DNA of 64,000 bases from JAMLJG01 sp035327585 (lineage in GTDB: Bacteria; Verrucomicrobiota; Kiritimatiellia; CAIVKH01), in assembly GCA_035327585.1 (NCBI GenBank), contig DAOLDD010000001.1, positions 1 to 64,000 of the forward strand, in the 5' to 3' direction. Numbering within the stretch: position 1 is the first letter of the stretch; each line of letters starts with the position of its first letter. Under the pieces are notes generated by a model, which saw only the letters and a program-made list of their open reading frames with translations, had not been told where the DNA came from and made no database searches. Both the position numbers and the translations under genes were made by a program. This document shows positions 51,269-59,720 of the stretch, one piece after another.

Positions 51269-52804
51269 ATGAACATCTCGCCACCACCACCGCCGATACC
51301 GCGCCGCACCACGCCGCGCGCACTGCCGCCTGCCGCGCGGGGCGCCACCGCCGGCATCTTCATCTTCGGCGCGATGCTGTTCGCCATCGTCTTCTGGTGG
51401 TTCTTCTGCCGCATCGAGCCGGGACCGGACCAGATCGCCATCCTGATCCGCAAGACGGGTACCGACCTGCTCCCCACGCAAATCCTCGCGACGGAAGAAG
51501 GGCAAAAAGGCATCCAGCTCGAAGTGCTCCCGGAGGGACGCTACTTCAAAAATCCCTACACGTGGGGCTGGCGCTTCCATCGGATCACTGACATCCCCGC
51601 CGGCAAGCTCGGCGTCCAGACCCGCCTCTACGGCAACGATCTGCCCGCCGGCGCGATCATGGCGCAGGAGGGCACGAAGGGCATCGTCGCGGATGTGCTC
51701 CGGCCCGGCAAATACCGCATCAATCCGTACGCGTTCAAGGTGGAGCTGTTCGACGCGATTTCGATCCGGCCCGGCAGCGTGGGCGTCATCACCTCCCTGG
51801 TCGGCGAGGACATACTCAATCACGAGATTCCCGCGGCGGAGCGGAACGAATTCCTCGTCAAAACGGGCCGCAAAGGCGTCGTCAACGAAGTGCTCGATCC
51901 CGGCACGTATTACCTCAACCCCTATCTCGTGAACGTGGTCGAGGTGAACCTGCAAAGCCAGCGTTTCGAGCTCAGCGGCGAGGACGTGATCAGCTTCCTC
52001 ACGATGGACGGCTTCACGGTCAATGTGGAAGGCACGATCGAATTCAGCATCGAGCGCTCCAGCGCCGCCCTGCTCACGCACCGGATCGGCGACATGGAGG
52101 ATGTGCTCAAGAAGATCATCCTGCCGCGCGCGCGCGGGTTCAGTCGGATCGAAGGCAGCAAGCAGCCCGCGATCAACTTCATCGTCGGCGAGACGCGCCA
52201 GCAATTCCAAAACAACCTCGACTCCCACCTGCGCGACAAGTGCGAGCCGTGGGGCGTCTCGGTCAAGTCGGTCCTCGTGCGCAACATTCTGCCGCCGGAC
52301 CAGATCGCAAGCGTCATCCGCGAACGCGAGGTGGCCGTGCAAAACGCGCGGATGTTTGAGCAACAGATCGAACAGGCGAAATCGAAGGCGGAACTGGTGC
52401 GCCAGGAAATGCTCGCCGTCCAAAACAAGGAGAAGGTCGAGCAGGAAACCGTGCGCATCCGCGCCGTGATCCGCGCGCAGCAGGACCAGGCCGTCCGCGT
52501 CACCGCGGCGGAACGCGAGCTTGACGTGGCCCGGCTCGAACGTGACGCCGCCGCGTTCCAGGCCCAGGCCCAGGTCGCGCGCGCCACCGCGGAACGCGAC
52601 GTCATCAAGCTGGATAACGAGGCGCAGGCGGCGGTGATCGCCAACCAGGTGGCCGCCTTCGCCGGCGGCGCCAACCTCGCGCGCTATGCGCTCTACCTGA
52701 AGATCGGACCGCGCATCGGCTCCATCCTCTCCAATGACAAGGAAGATGGCCTGGGCGAATTGTTCAAATCATTCCTTCCCGCCTCGAAAGGAGGCCAGCC
52801 GTGA
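51269..52804 (+). CDS. SPFH/band-7 membrane protein with three N-terminal beta modules, subunit 1
   Basis: This 511-residue protein has a Pro-rich cytosolic N-terminus (PPPPPIPRR), one membrane helix (about 29-46) ending WWFFC, then IEPGPDQIAIL. Three similar beta modules follow (about 52-104, 105-161, 162-226), each with a GP- or IPxGxxGV start, a KGI...VL core and a PGxYxxNPY end. The SPFH domain is about 235-390, followed by a long charged coiled coil to about 460 and an AAVIANQVAAFAGG segment. GGAGG lies five bases before the ATG. Paralogue of the next gene, whose start overlaps its stop. The role is not known; compare HflK/HflC and flotillins. Confidence 0.85.
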   Translation: MNISPPPPPIPRRTTPRALPPAARGATAGIFIFGAMLFAIVFWWFFCRIEPGPDQIAILIRKTGTDLLPTQILATEEGQKGIQLEVLPEGRYFKNPYTWGWRFHRITDIPAGKLGVQTRLYGNDLPAGAIMAQEGTKGIVADVLRPGKYRINPYAFKVELFDAISIRPGSVGVITSLVGEDILNHEIPAAERNEFLVKTGRKGVVNEVLDPGTYYLNPYLVNVVEVNLQSQRFELSGEDVISFLTMDGFTVNVEGTIEFSIERSSAALLTHRIGDMEDVLKKIILPRARGFSRIEGSKQPAINFIVGETRQQFQNNLDSHLRDKCEPWGVSVKSVLVRNILPPDQIASVIREREVAVQNARMFEQQIEQAKSKAELVRQEMLAVQNKEKVEQETVRIRAVIRAQQDQAVRVTAAERELDVARLERDAAAFQAQAQVARATAERDVIKLDNEAQAAVIANQVAAFAGGANLARYALYLKIGPRIGSILSNDKEDGLGELFKSFLPASKGGQP

Positions 52805-54534
52805 AAAAAATGATTCTGGCCCTTGTTCCCGTGTTCGTCTTCGCCGCCCTGTTGTGGGGCGCGTGGCTATGGTTCTTCTGCCGCTTCTACGTTGGTCCGG
52901 ACCAAATGGCGATCGTGACGGCCAAGACCGGCACACCCCTGCCGCCCGGGCAACTCCTCGCGGAACCCGGCCAGCAGGGCATCCAGGCCGCGCCGCTCGG
53001 CGAGGGGCGCCACTTCCGCAACCCGGTTTTCCACGAGTGGGAAATCATGCCCGCCCAGGTCATTCCCGCCGGCAAGGTCGGGATCGTCACCGCCAAGGTC
53101 GGCGAGGAGCTGCCGGATGGTGTCTTCATCGCGGATGAAGGCCAGAAGGGCATTCGGCGCGGCGTACTCGGTCCCGGGAAGTACCGCCTGAACTCCTACG
53201 GCTATAACGTGGACATCGTCGACGCGATCAGCATCCCCATCGGCTATGTCGGCGTCATCACCAGTCTCTCCGGCACGCAGCCCCCGGATGGCGCGTTCGC
53301 GGGACCGAAGCAGAAGGGCGTGCGCAGCGACATTTTGCAGCCGGGCCTTTACTACGTTAACCCGAAGGAGTTGAAAGTCGACGTGCTTGAAATCGGCGTC
53401 AACCAGGTCTCGTTGCTTGGCAAGACTGGCGGCGCGGTTATCACGAAAGCCCCGCTCGCCTCGCAGAACGCGGCGGTGGAAGCCTTGAGCCAGCGCGCGC
53501 TGGCGGAACAGGCGGAGAAACGCCGGGACTACGTGGCGCGCGAGCGCCCGAGCAGCATGTCCGTAAAAACAGCCGATTGGGAGATGGACTACGCGCGCGC
53601 GCAACAGGCGGCGCCCAGCGCCACGCCGGGTCGCGCGCCCAAGCCCGCGCCGATTACGGGCGGCGAGGCGGTGCTGAGCCTGAACCAATTCGTCGAGTTC
53701 CCCTCGCGCGACGGCTTCGAAATCAGCCTCGATATGACCGTCGAGTTTGAACTGCTGCCGGAGCACATCGCGTGGATCTACCGCACCTACGGCGACCTGC
53801 CCGCCGTCGTCGACAAGATCATCATGCCGCAGATTCTCTCCGTCTCGCGGCTGAAGGGCTCCGCCTACCGCGCCAAGGATTTCATCGTCGGCGAGGGCCG
53901 CGAGAAATTCCAGACAGAGCTGACGGAGGTGTTGCGCGCTGCGTTGAGCGACAAACGGATCATTATTCACAACGCCTTGATCCGGCATGTGAACGTTCCG
54001 AATCAGATTCTCTCGCCGATCCAGGAGGCCAGCGTCGCCATTGAGCAGGACCTGACCAACAAGGAGAAGCAGAATACCGCCCGGAAACAGGCGGAACTGA
54101 ACACCGAGCTCACGCTGATCGAGCAGCGGCGCGAACAGGTCGCGCAGGAAACGGAAAAATTACGCGCAGAGATCAACGCCGGCCAGGAACGTGAGGTCGC
54201 GCAGATTCAGGCGGAGACATTGAAGAAAGCCGCTGAAATCGAGAAGTCCACCGCCGAGGTGCGCGCGGACAGGACGCGTGTGCTGGGCCAGGCCTCGGCC
54301 ACCATCGTACAATTGGTGGAGGGCGAGAAAGCGAAAGGGTTTGAACTGAAAACCAAGGCGTTCCGCGACCCGCAGGCCTTCGCCCTCTGGGAATTCGCCA
54401 AAGCCCTGAATCCCGATGTGAAGATCAACATTCTCCACGCCGGACCCGGCACCCTGTGGACGGATCTCGAACGCGCGGGACTGGGCGACCTCGAAGGCGC
54501 GACGCAGTTGCAGAAGAGTCAGGGGAAGAAGTAA
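52801..54534 (+). CDS. SPFH/band-7 membrane protein with three N-terminal beta modules, subunit 2
   Basis: This 577-residue protein begins with a GTG that overlaps the previous stop (GTGA) and has AGGAGG six bases upstream. A membrane helix (about 4-25) ends LWFFC, the same motif as in its partner, then VGPDQMAIV. Three beta modules (about 32-83, 84-140, 141-203) match the partner's. A linker of about 90 residues (205-298), rich in Ala/Pro/Lys, is absent from the partner. The SPFH core (about 300-450), a long coiled coil (about 400-500) and a KALNPDVKINILHAGPGTLW end follow. One operon of two paralogues suggests a hetero-oligomer. Function unknown. Confidence 0.85.
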   Translation: MKKMILALVPVFVFAALLWGAWLWFFCRFYVGPDQMAIVTAKTGTPLPPGQLLAEPGQQGIQAAPLGEGRHFRNPVFHEWEIMPAQVIPAGKVGIVTAKVGEELPDGVFIADEGQKGIRRGVLGPGKYRLNSYGYNVDIVDAISIPIGYVGVITSLSGTQPPDGAFAGPKQKGVRSDILQPGLYYVNPKELKVDVLEIGVNQVSLLGKTGGAVITKAPLASQNAAVEALSQRALAEQAEKRRDYVARERPSSMSVKTADWEMDYARAQQAAPSATPGRAPKPAPITGGEAVLSLNQFVEFPSRDGFEISLDMTVEFELLPEHIAWIYRTYGDLPAVVDKIIMPQILSVSRLKGSAYRAKDFIVGEGREKFQTELTEVLRAALSDKRIIIHNALIRHVNVPNQILSPIQEASVAIEQDLTNKEKQNTARKQAELNTELTLIEQRREQVAQETEKLRAEINAGQEREVAQIQAETLKKAAEIEKSTAEVRADRTRVLGQASATIVQLVEGEKAKGFELKTKAFRDPQAFALWEFAKALNPDVKINILHAGPGTLWTDLERAGLGDLEGATQLQKSQGKK

Positions 54535-54537
54535 TCC

Positions 54538-54600
54538 GTGTTCAGTAATCAGTAGTCAGTAAGCAGTGTTCAGTATTCAGTAGTCGGTAGTCGGTGATCG
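54538..54600. repeat. CAGTAGTCAGTAATCAGT tandem-word repeat
   Basis: From 54540 to 54600 the words TTCAGTAATCAGTAGTCAGT, AAGCAGTGTTCAG, TATTCAGTAGTCGGTAG, TCGGTGATCGG follow one another, all variants of CAGTA-TCAGT. A TTTTCCGTCTTCC word doubled at 54603-54630 comes next. It fills the gap between the convergent SPFH2 and hypothetical genes. Nothing coding is seen. Confidence 0.6.
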
Positions 54601-54634
54601 GATTTTCCGTCTTCCTGTTTTCCGTCTTCCGTTC

Positions 54635-55030
54635 CTACCACGCATCGTCCGGGTCCAGGTCCCTCCCCCGCCCCGTCGCGCGGTCGTAGCGCCAGACATC
54701 GCGACCATTGATGCGCAAGATGAGTTGCGTACCGTCCTCGTTCCAGCGCAGGCGCTCACCCAGATCCACGCGGAAGTCATGGTCGTAGGGCGGCGACAGG
54801 TAGGCGATGAACGAGGGGCCGCCGCCGGAAACGCGGACCCGCAGGTGATCCCGCACGTATTTCGTTCGCTGTAAAAACGCGCGGCGTTCGCCGTCCGGCG
54901 AATCAAGTCGCTGCACCAGCACCACCGGCGGCTGCTGGATGCGCCAGACGACCAAGACCAACGCCAGCAACCCAAGCGCCATGAGCAGCCGGCGCGGCAG
55001 CACAATCACGATGGGCGGCGCTTTCGGCAT
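54635..55030 (-). CDS. Uncharacterised protein with one membrane helix
   Basis: This 131-residue protein has a basic start, one membrane helix (about 14-31, LLMALGLLALVLVVW) and an extracytoplasmic beta-rich domain (about 40-131). Motifs include QRTKYVRDHLRVRVSG, YDHDFRVDLGERLRWNEDGTQLILRINGRDVWRYD, whose end resembles a WD/TolB-like beta blade. It lies 12 bases after rseP and is probably part of that operon. Family not recognised. Confidence 0.6.
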   Translation of the reverse strand: MPKAPPIVIVLPRRLLMALGLLALVLVVWRIQQPPVVLVQRLDSPDGERRAFLQRTKYVRDHLRVRVSGGGPSFIAYLSPPYDHDFRVDLGERLRWNEDGTQLILRINGRDVWRYDRATGRGRDLDPDDAW

Positions 55031-55042
55031 GGCGCCGGGAGG

Positions 55043-56413
55043 CTACGGGGTGGCGGCTTCGACCGCATTCGTCGCCGCCGGCTGTTCCAGGACCTCGACC
55101 GCGGGACGCTTGATAAAGAAGCGGTTCACGTCGCGCCACGTCAGCAGCGCGAACAGGGACATCAGCAGGATGGCCGAAACATTCCAGATGAAGCTCACGA
55201 CGCGGTGGCTGGCCGGCCGACGCGTGATCAGCTCCCACAACGAAAGCATGATGTGTCCGCCATCCAGCACGGGAATCGGCAGCAAGTTCAGCACCGCCAG
55301 GTTCACATTGATGAGACAGGTGAACCAGAGCGCCATCAGGAAACTGCCCTGCACGTACATCCAGAACATCGAAAGGATCGCAACCGGGCCGCCGACCGCG
55401 CTCGCCGCACCCTTCGACTCCGCGGGCGTAACGAGTTTCTGCAGCAGGCGCACGACCAGCATCGCGTGAGATTTGATCTGCTCCACCGGCTTGCGCACGT
55501 CCAGCGTCACGAATTCGATACCGATCAGCGCGCGCTTCAGCTCCGCGTCGTACGCCGGCGTGACCATAAGTTCGACCCGTCCGCCATCCCGCTCGACGAG
55601 CGCGGGAATGGTCTGTCCGGCGCGTTCATTGACCAACTGCACCAGATGTTCGCGGCTGAACAGTTCGATGCCGTCGAGTTCGACGATTCGGTCGCCCGTC
55701 CGCAGCCCCGCGGCCTCCGCGCTGGAGCCGGGCCGCGTGCCGAGGACATAGCAATAATTCAGCGCCGTCAGGCCGGGAATAAAGTGGGCGCCCATGAATT
55801 CGATGCGCGGCAGAACGACCTCGGATTGGTTGCCATCGCGATGCAGCACGCGAACGGTCGGGTTTTCCTTCGCAACTCCGACCTCAAGAATAAAATCGTC
55901 CCAGGTGCGAATGGCTTTATTCGCCACGGATTCAATCTGGTCGCCGATGCGGATGCCGGCTTCGTAGGCCGGGCTATTCGTCGCAACGTAACCGACGATC
56001 ACGCGGCCCTCCGGCGGCGCGTAGGATTGCCCGCCCCAATACACGATGTAGGCGATGACGAACGCGAGGATCATGTTGCAGGTGACGCCCGCGAGCGCGA
56101 CGAGAATCTTCTTTCCGGGAGAGACGGCGGGCAGGGAACGCTGCCGGGCTTCACTGTCGGGTCGCCCCGTCGCGGGGTCCATTTGCGGCAGCGCAACGTA
56201 GCCGCCAAACGGCAGGATGCCGATTTTATAGTCCACGCCGTTGATTTTGCGCTTCCAGATCGCGGGGCCAAACCCGATGGAAAACGCATCGACCGTCAAC
56301 CCACACCAGCGCGCGACGAGGAAGTGACCCAGCTCATGGACAAAAATCGTCAGGCCGAACAGGAAAAGCACCAGCACCAGGGCATAGGCGATGTTGAAAA
56401 TGGATTCGAGCAT
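55043..56413 (-). CDS. rseP: Site-2 protease RseP
   Basis: This 456-residue inner-membrane zinc metalloprotease cleaves membrane helices of anti-sigma factors and leftover signal peptides. The HELGHF zinc motif is near 27-32 in the first helix, and two PDZ-like modules follow (VGYVATNSPAYEAGIRIGDQ near 145 and AEAAGLRTGDRIVELDG near 243). The late LLPIPVLDGGHI helix carries the third zinc ligand. It follows cdsA by 27 bases. In many genomes dxr stands between cdsA and rseP; here it is missing. Confidence 0.92.
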   Translation of the reverse strand: MLESIFNIAYALVLVLFLFGLTIFVHELGHFLVARWCGLTVDAFSIGFGPAIWKRKINGVDYKIGILPFGGYVALPQMDPATGRPDSEARQRSLPAVSPGKKILVALAGVTCNMILAFVIAYIVYWGGQSYAPPEGRVIVGYVATNSPAYEAGIRIGDQIESVANKAIRTWDDFILEVGVAKENPTVRVLHRDGNQSEVVLPRIEFMGAHFIPGLTALNYCYVLGTRPGSSAEAAGLRTGDRIVELDGIELFSREHLVQLVNERAGQTIPALVERDGGRVELMVTPAYDAELKRALIGIEFVTLDVRKPVEQIKSHAMLVVRLLQKLVTPAESKGAASAVGGPVAILSMFWMYVQGSFLMALWFTCLINVNLAVLNLLPIPVLDGGHIMLSLWELITRRPASHRVVSFIWNVSAILLMSLFALLTWRDVNRFFIKRPAVEVLEQPAATNAVEAATP

Positions 56414-56440
56414 GGAGAAGAACCTCGGATTCGATTCGGT

Positions 56441-57277
56441 TTAGAGCAGGCGCAGCGCAATATACAACACCGGCGCTGCAAAGAGCAGACTATCCAGCAC
56501 ATCAAGCAGTCCGCCCATGCCCTGGATGAAGCTGCCCGAGTCCTTTACGCCGGCGGCGCGTTTCAATAGCGACTCAATCAAATCACCCAGAACGCCGGCC
56601 ACGGACAGCAGAACACCAACACCGAGGACGGCAGGCAGGCTCGCCAGGAAATCGATGTCCGCCGGCATCGCGAAAGCCCAAAACGCCCATCCCGCCAGCG
56701 TGCCCACGACCACGCCGCCGATCACGCCCTCCCAGGTTTTGGCGGGCGAGACGCGGGGCAGCAGTTTGTGCCGACCGATGGCGCATCCGGTGAAATAGGC
56801 GCCGATATCCGTGCACTTGACGACGACGACGAGGAACAGCACCAGCATGCGCCCCGTCTCGTCGCCCCACCCGACCAGCAACTTGACGATAAAATTGAAC
56901 AGGAAAGCCACATACAGCACGCCGAGCAGCGTGCCCGCGATCGTGTCCCACGGCCGGTTCGTACTCGTGTGCATCAATTGGCGCAGCAACACCGCGGCAA
57001 GGACACAAAACAGCAGGATACTTTCGACTTCCGCGCGCAGCGGGCATTCGAAATGATGGGCCAGCCAGGTCGCGGCGACGAGCGTCACGCCGCAAATGAT
57101 GCCCACGACCTTGAAATGCGGAAGTTCCCGTGCATCGAGCAGCGCGTAAAATTCATGCAAGGCGAGAAATACGCAGACCAACAGGATGGGCAGCACGCCC
57201 CAGGCCGGCAAAAAGAAGATGGCGGCCAGCAAGCCGCCGCCCAACAGCACACCGCTTTTCAATCGATGGCGCAGCAT
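56441..57277 (-). CDS. cdsA: Phosphatidate cytidylyltransferase
   Basis: This 278-residue polytopic membrane enzyme makes CDP-diacylglycerol from CTP and phosphatidate, the branch point of phospholipid synthesis. Eight or so hydrophobic segments are visible. The family signature is present near the middle and end: KCTDIGAYFTGCAIGRHKL with RVSPAKTWEGVIGG, then LLKRAAGVKDSGSFIQGMGG with DVLDSL. It follows uppS by eight bases, the standard uppS-cdsA order. Confidence 0.93.
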   Translation of the reverse strand: MLRHRLKSGVLLGGGLLAAIFFLPAWGVLPILLVCVFLALHEFYALLDARELPHFKVVGIICGVTLVAATWLAHHFECPLRAEVESILLFCVLAAVLLRQLMHTSTNRPWDTIAGTLLGVLYVAFLFNFIVKLLVGWGDETGRMLVLFLVVVVKCTDIGAYFTGCAIGRHKLLPRVSPAKTWEGVIGGVVVGTLAGWAFWAFAMPADIDFLASLPAVLGVGVLLSVAGVLGDLIESLLKRAAGVKDSGSFIQGMGGLLDVLDSLLFAAPVLYIALRLL

Positions 57278-57285
57278 GCGGCGAC

Positions 57286-58002
57286 CTATTTAATATCCCC
57301 GAACCGGCGATGCCGGTGCTGATAGACCTCGATTGCTTCGCGGAACTGCGGTTCCCGGAAGTCCGGCCACATCACCGGCGTTACATAGAGCTCCGCGTAG
57401 GACAACTGCCAGAGCAGGAAATTGCTGATCCGCATCTCGCCGCTCGTCCGGATCATGAAATCCGGGTCCGGGACATCCGGCAGATAAAGGTGTTCCGCGA
57501 TTGTGTCGGGCGTGATGCGGCGCGGGTTGAGTTCGCCGCGCTGCACCTTCGCGGCAATCTGTTTCACGGCATCCGTGATTTCCTGGCGGCCGCCGTAGCT
57601 CAGCGCGAGGACGAGATGGCCCTCCGTGTAATGCGCCGTTTCGTCGATCACCCGGTTGAGTTCGCGGCGGACCGGCAGCGGCAGGTCCGACATGTGACCA
57701 ATCACACGGAGCCGGACCTTGTGCTCGTGCAGCTCAAACGCCTGCTCGCGAAGGAACTTCCGCAAAAGACTCATCAAGCCCGTCACTTCCGGGCGCGGAC
57801 GCACCCAGTTTTCGGAGCTGAACGCATAGAGCGTGAGGTACTTGACGCCCAGTTTTCGGCACGCCAGCAGGATGGCACGGACCGACTCTGCACCCACGTG
57901 GTGACCGCGGATGCGAGGCAGGCCCTGTGCTTTTGCCCATCGGCCATTGCCATCCATGATGATGGCGACATGCCGAGGCACCGCTGGCGCTTCGTTGCTC
58001 AT
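57286..58002 (-). CDS. uppS: Undecaprenyl diphosphate synthase
   Basis: This 238-residue cytosolic cis-prenyltransferase makes undecaprenyl diphosphate, the lipid carrier for peptidoglycan and glycan subunits. The IIMDGNGRWAKAQGLPRIRGH motif near 14 holds the catalytic Asp, and LTLYAFSSENW, LALSYGGRQEI and PDFMIRTSGEMRISNFLLWQLSYAE follow. The ATG at 58002 overlaps the purA stop (ATGA), so the two are coupled. A longer frame into purA is not credible. Confidence 0.95.
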   Translation of the reverse strand: MSNEAPAVPRHVAIIMDGNGRWAKAQGLPRIRGHHVGAESVRAILLACRKLGVKYLTLYAFSSENWVRPRPEVTGLMSLLRKFLREQAFELHEHKVRLRVIGHMSDLPLPVRRELNRVIDETAHYTEGHLVLALSYGGRQEITDAVKQIAAKVQRGELNPRRITPDTIAEHLYLPDVPDPDFMIRTSGEMRISNFLLWQLSYAELYVTPVMWPDFREPQFREAIEVYQHRHRRFGDIK

Positions 58003-59297
58003 GCTTGAATCATGGTTCCGGATCGGTCCAATCGCAACGTACTCTCCCGGCGCGGGCCGTTGGACAGCATGCTGATCGGGGTTCCCGTCAGGCGGGCCAG
58101 GGCGCGCAGGTAGGACTGGCAGGCCGCCGGCAATTCCGCGAGCGTGCGAGCCTCCTTCGTCGAAGCCTTCCAGCCGGGAAAAGTCTCGTACACCGGGCGG
58201 CACTGCTCCAGCACGCGGATGCTGGCCGGCAGATGTTCGTAGCGGCGGCCCTCGTGTTCGTAGGCGACGCAGACCTTGATCTCGTCAACGTCGTCCAATA
58301 CGTCGAGCTTGGTCACCGCCCAGTCGTCGATGCCGTTGACCATCGCGGAATAGCGCGCGACGACCAGGTCGAACCAGCCGCAGCGGCGCGGGCGGCCCGT
58401 CGTCGCCCCAAATTCATGGCCGACCTTGCGGATATGCTCGCCCATCGCGTCGTGCAACTCCGTCGGGAACGGCCCCTCGCCCACCCGTGTCGAATAGGCC
58501 TTCACGACACCGATCACCCGATCCACGCGATGTGGGGGCACGCCGCAGCCGGTGCACGCGCCGCCCGAGGTCGCGTTGGAGGACGTCACAAAAGGGTACG
58601 TGCCGTAATCGATGTCGAGCATCGTGCCCTGCGCGCCCTCAAACAGGATCGACTCCTTGCGCGATATCGCCTGGTGCACCATCGGGATGGTATCCGCGAC
58701 GTAGGGTGCGAGTCGTTTGGCCGCGGTTTGATAGATGGCGACCGTCTCCTCAACATGGAGAGGCGGCCCGCCGAAGGTCGCGATGATCTTGTTGTTCGTC
58801 TCGACGCGGCGGCGCAGGAGATCCGCGAAGTGCGGCTCCAACAGGTCGCCCGCGCGCAGGCCGGTGCGGGCGGCCTTGTCGCCATAGGTGGGACCGATGC
58901 CGCGTTTCGTCGTCCCGATCTTTTCTCCCGTCGTCGGCTTCTGTTCCCGGTATTCGTCGATCAACCGGTGGTACGGGAAGACAAGGTGCGCGCGATCACT
59001 GATGAAAAGCCGGCCCTGCGTGGCAACGCCCCGCGCGTCGACGCCGTCGATTTCCTTGAGCAGCGCCAGAGGATCCACCACGACGCCGTTGCCGATGATG
59101 CAGCGTTTGCCCGCATGGAGGATGCCGGAGGGGATGAGGTGAAGCACGTAGCGCTCGTCACCGATTTCAACCGTGTGACCGGCGTTGTTGCCGCCCTGAT
59201 AGCGAACCACCCAGTCGGCCTCCTCCGCCAGGACGTCAATGATCTTCCCCTTGCCTTCATCGCCCCACTGGGCGCCGACCAACACGGTATTTGCCAT
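57999..59297 (-). CDS. purA: Adenylosuccinate synthetase
   Basis: This 432-residue enzyme converts IMP, aspartate and GTP to adenylosuccinate. The GTP-binding GAQWGDEGKGKIIDVL stretch is at about 8-23, with IGPTYGDKAARTGLRAGDL near 127, EGAQGTMLDIDYGTYPFVTSS near 220 and TGRPRRCGWFDL near 329. The ATG at 59297 restores the usual short N-terminus; the longer frame is rejected. First gene of the purA-uppS-cdsA-rseP run. Confidence 0.96.
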   Translation of the reverse strand: MANTVLVGAQWGDEGKGKIIDVLAEEADWVVRYQGGNNAGHTVEIGDERYVLHLIPSGILHAGKRCIIGNGVVVDPLALLKEIDGVDARGVATQGRLFISDRAHLVFPYHRLIDEYREQKPTTGEKIGTTKRGIGPTYGDKAARTGLRAGDLLEPHFADLLRRRVETNNKIIATFGGPPLHVEETVAIYQTAAKRLAPYVADTIPMVHQAISRKESILFEGAQGTMLDIDYGTYPFVTSSNATSGGACTGCGVPPHRVDRVIGVVKAYSTRVGEGPFPTELHDAMGEHIRKVGHEFGATTGRPRRCGWFDLVVARYSAMVNGIDDWAVTKLDVLDDVDEIKVCVAYEHEGRRYEHLPASIRVLEQCRPVYETFPGWKASTKEARTLAELPAACQSYLRALARLTGTPISMLSNGPRRESTLRLDRSGTMIQA

Positions 59298-59467
59298 CAG
59301 TTCCTCGCAACGGTTCAGCACTGTACAAAACGGCGACATGCGCGCGACTACAGGCGCAAAACGTTGGCAGGCTAGGTCAAGGGTGCGGGGGGGTCAATCG
59401 GAAACAGGCCGCGTGAGTCTTCCTTCCCGTCTTCTTCGTCCTCCTGCTCGTCCTCGTCGTCGTCCTC

Positions 59468-59505
59468 GCCCCCTCTCCCACCGGGAGAGGGCCGGGGTGA
59501 GGGGC
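59468..59505. repeat. Palindromic repeat CCCTCTCCC...GGGAGAGGG with GGGGTGAGGGG
   Basis: CCCCCTCTCCCACCGGGAGA followed by GGGCCGGGGTGAGGGGC forms a hairpin with stem CCCTCTCCC/GGGAGAGGG. This word is a very common extragenic palindrome in many Gram-negative genomes (from memory). It lies in the 423-base purA to epimerase gap; a purine-biased CTCGTCGTCGTCCTCG tract at 59448-59465 precedes it. The gap otherwise holds only the small frame at 59531. Confidence 0.75.
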
Positions 59506-59530
59506 AGTGGCGTGAACCATCCCTCGCGGT

Positions 59531-59644
59531 CTACGCCAGCCACCAACCGAGGACGAGGACCGCCGCGCTGAGAACAAGGACGAAGCCGATGTAGACCCCA
59601 GATCCATACACACGCGGTTCCAACCGGATGTGCGAAACCTGCAA
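59531..59644 (-). CDS. Candidate small membrane protein (37 residues)
   Basis: A frame starting with TTG reads MQVSHIRLEPRVYGSGVYIG then FVLVLSAAVLVLGWWLA and a TAG stop. The last 20 residues are one hydrophobic helix with a basic N-terminal side. No Shine-Dalgarno is visible and the other frames are unremarkable. It may be chance, but the helix and flanking charge fit a real small protein. Confidence 0.3.
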   Translation of the reverse strand: MQVSHIRLEPRVYGSGVYIGFVLVLSAAVLVLGWWLA

Positions 59645-59720
59645 ATAGGATGAAGCTCAACCGAAAAAAACTTCCCACCCCTGCATCCCCCCACTATCAT
59701 CGCCCGGTTGTTTTATCATT

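Noticed and set aside
54538..54630. Possible attachment site from the CAGTAGTCAGT tract
   Set aside because: No integrase, tRNA or direct-repeat partner occurs in the window.
59377..59700. Minus-strand frames of about 95-107 codons in the purA-epimerase gap
   Set aside because: They translate the CCCTCTCCC palindrome and the CTCGTC tract; composition is Arg/Pro/Ser-rich and no motif is visible.
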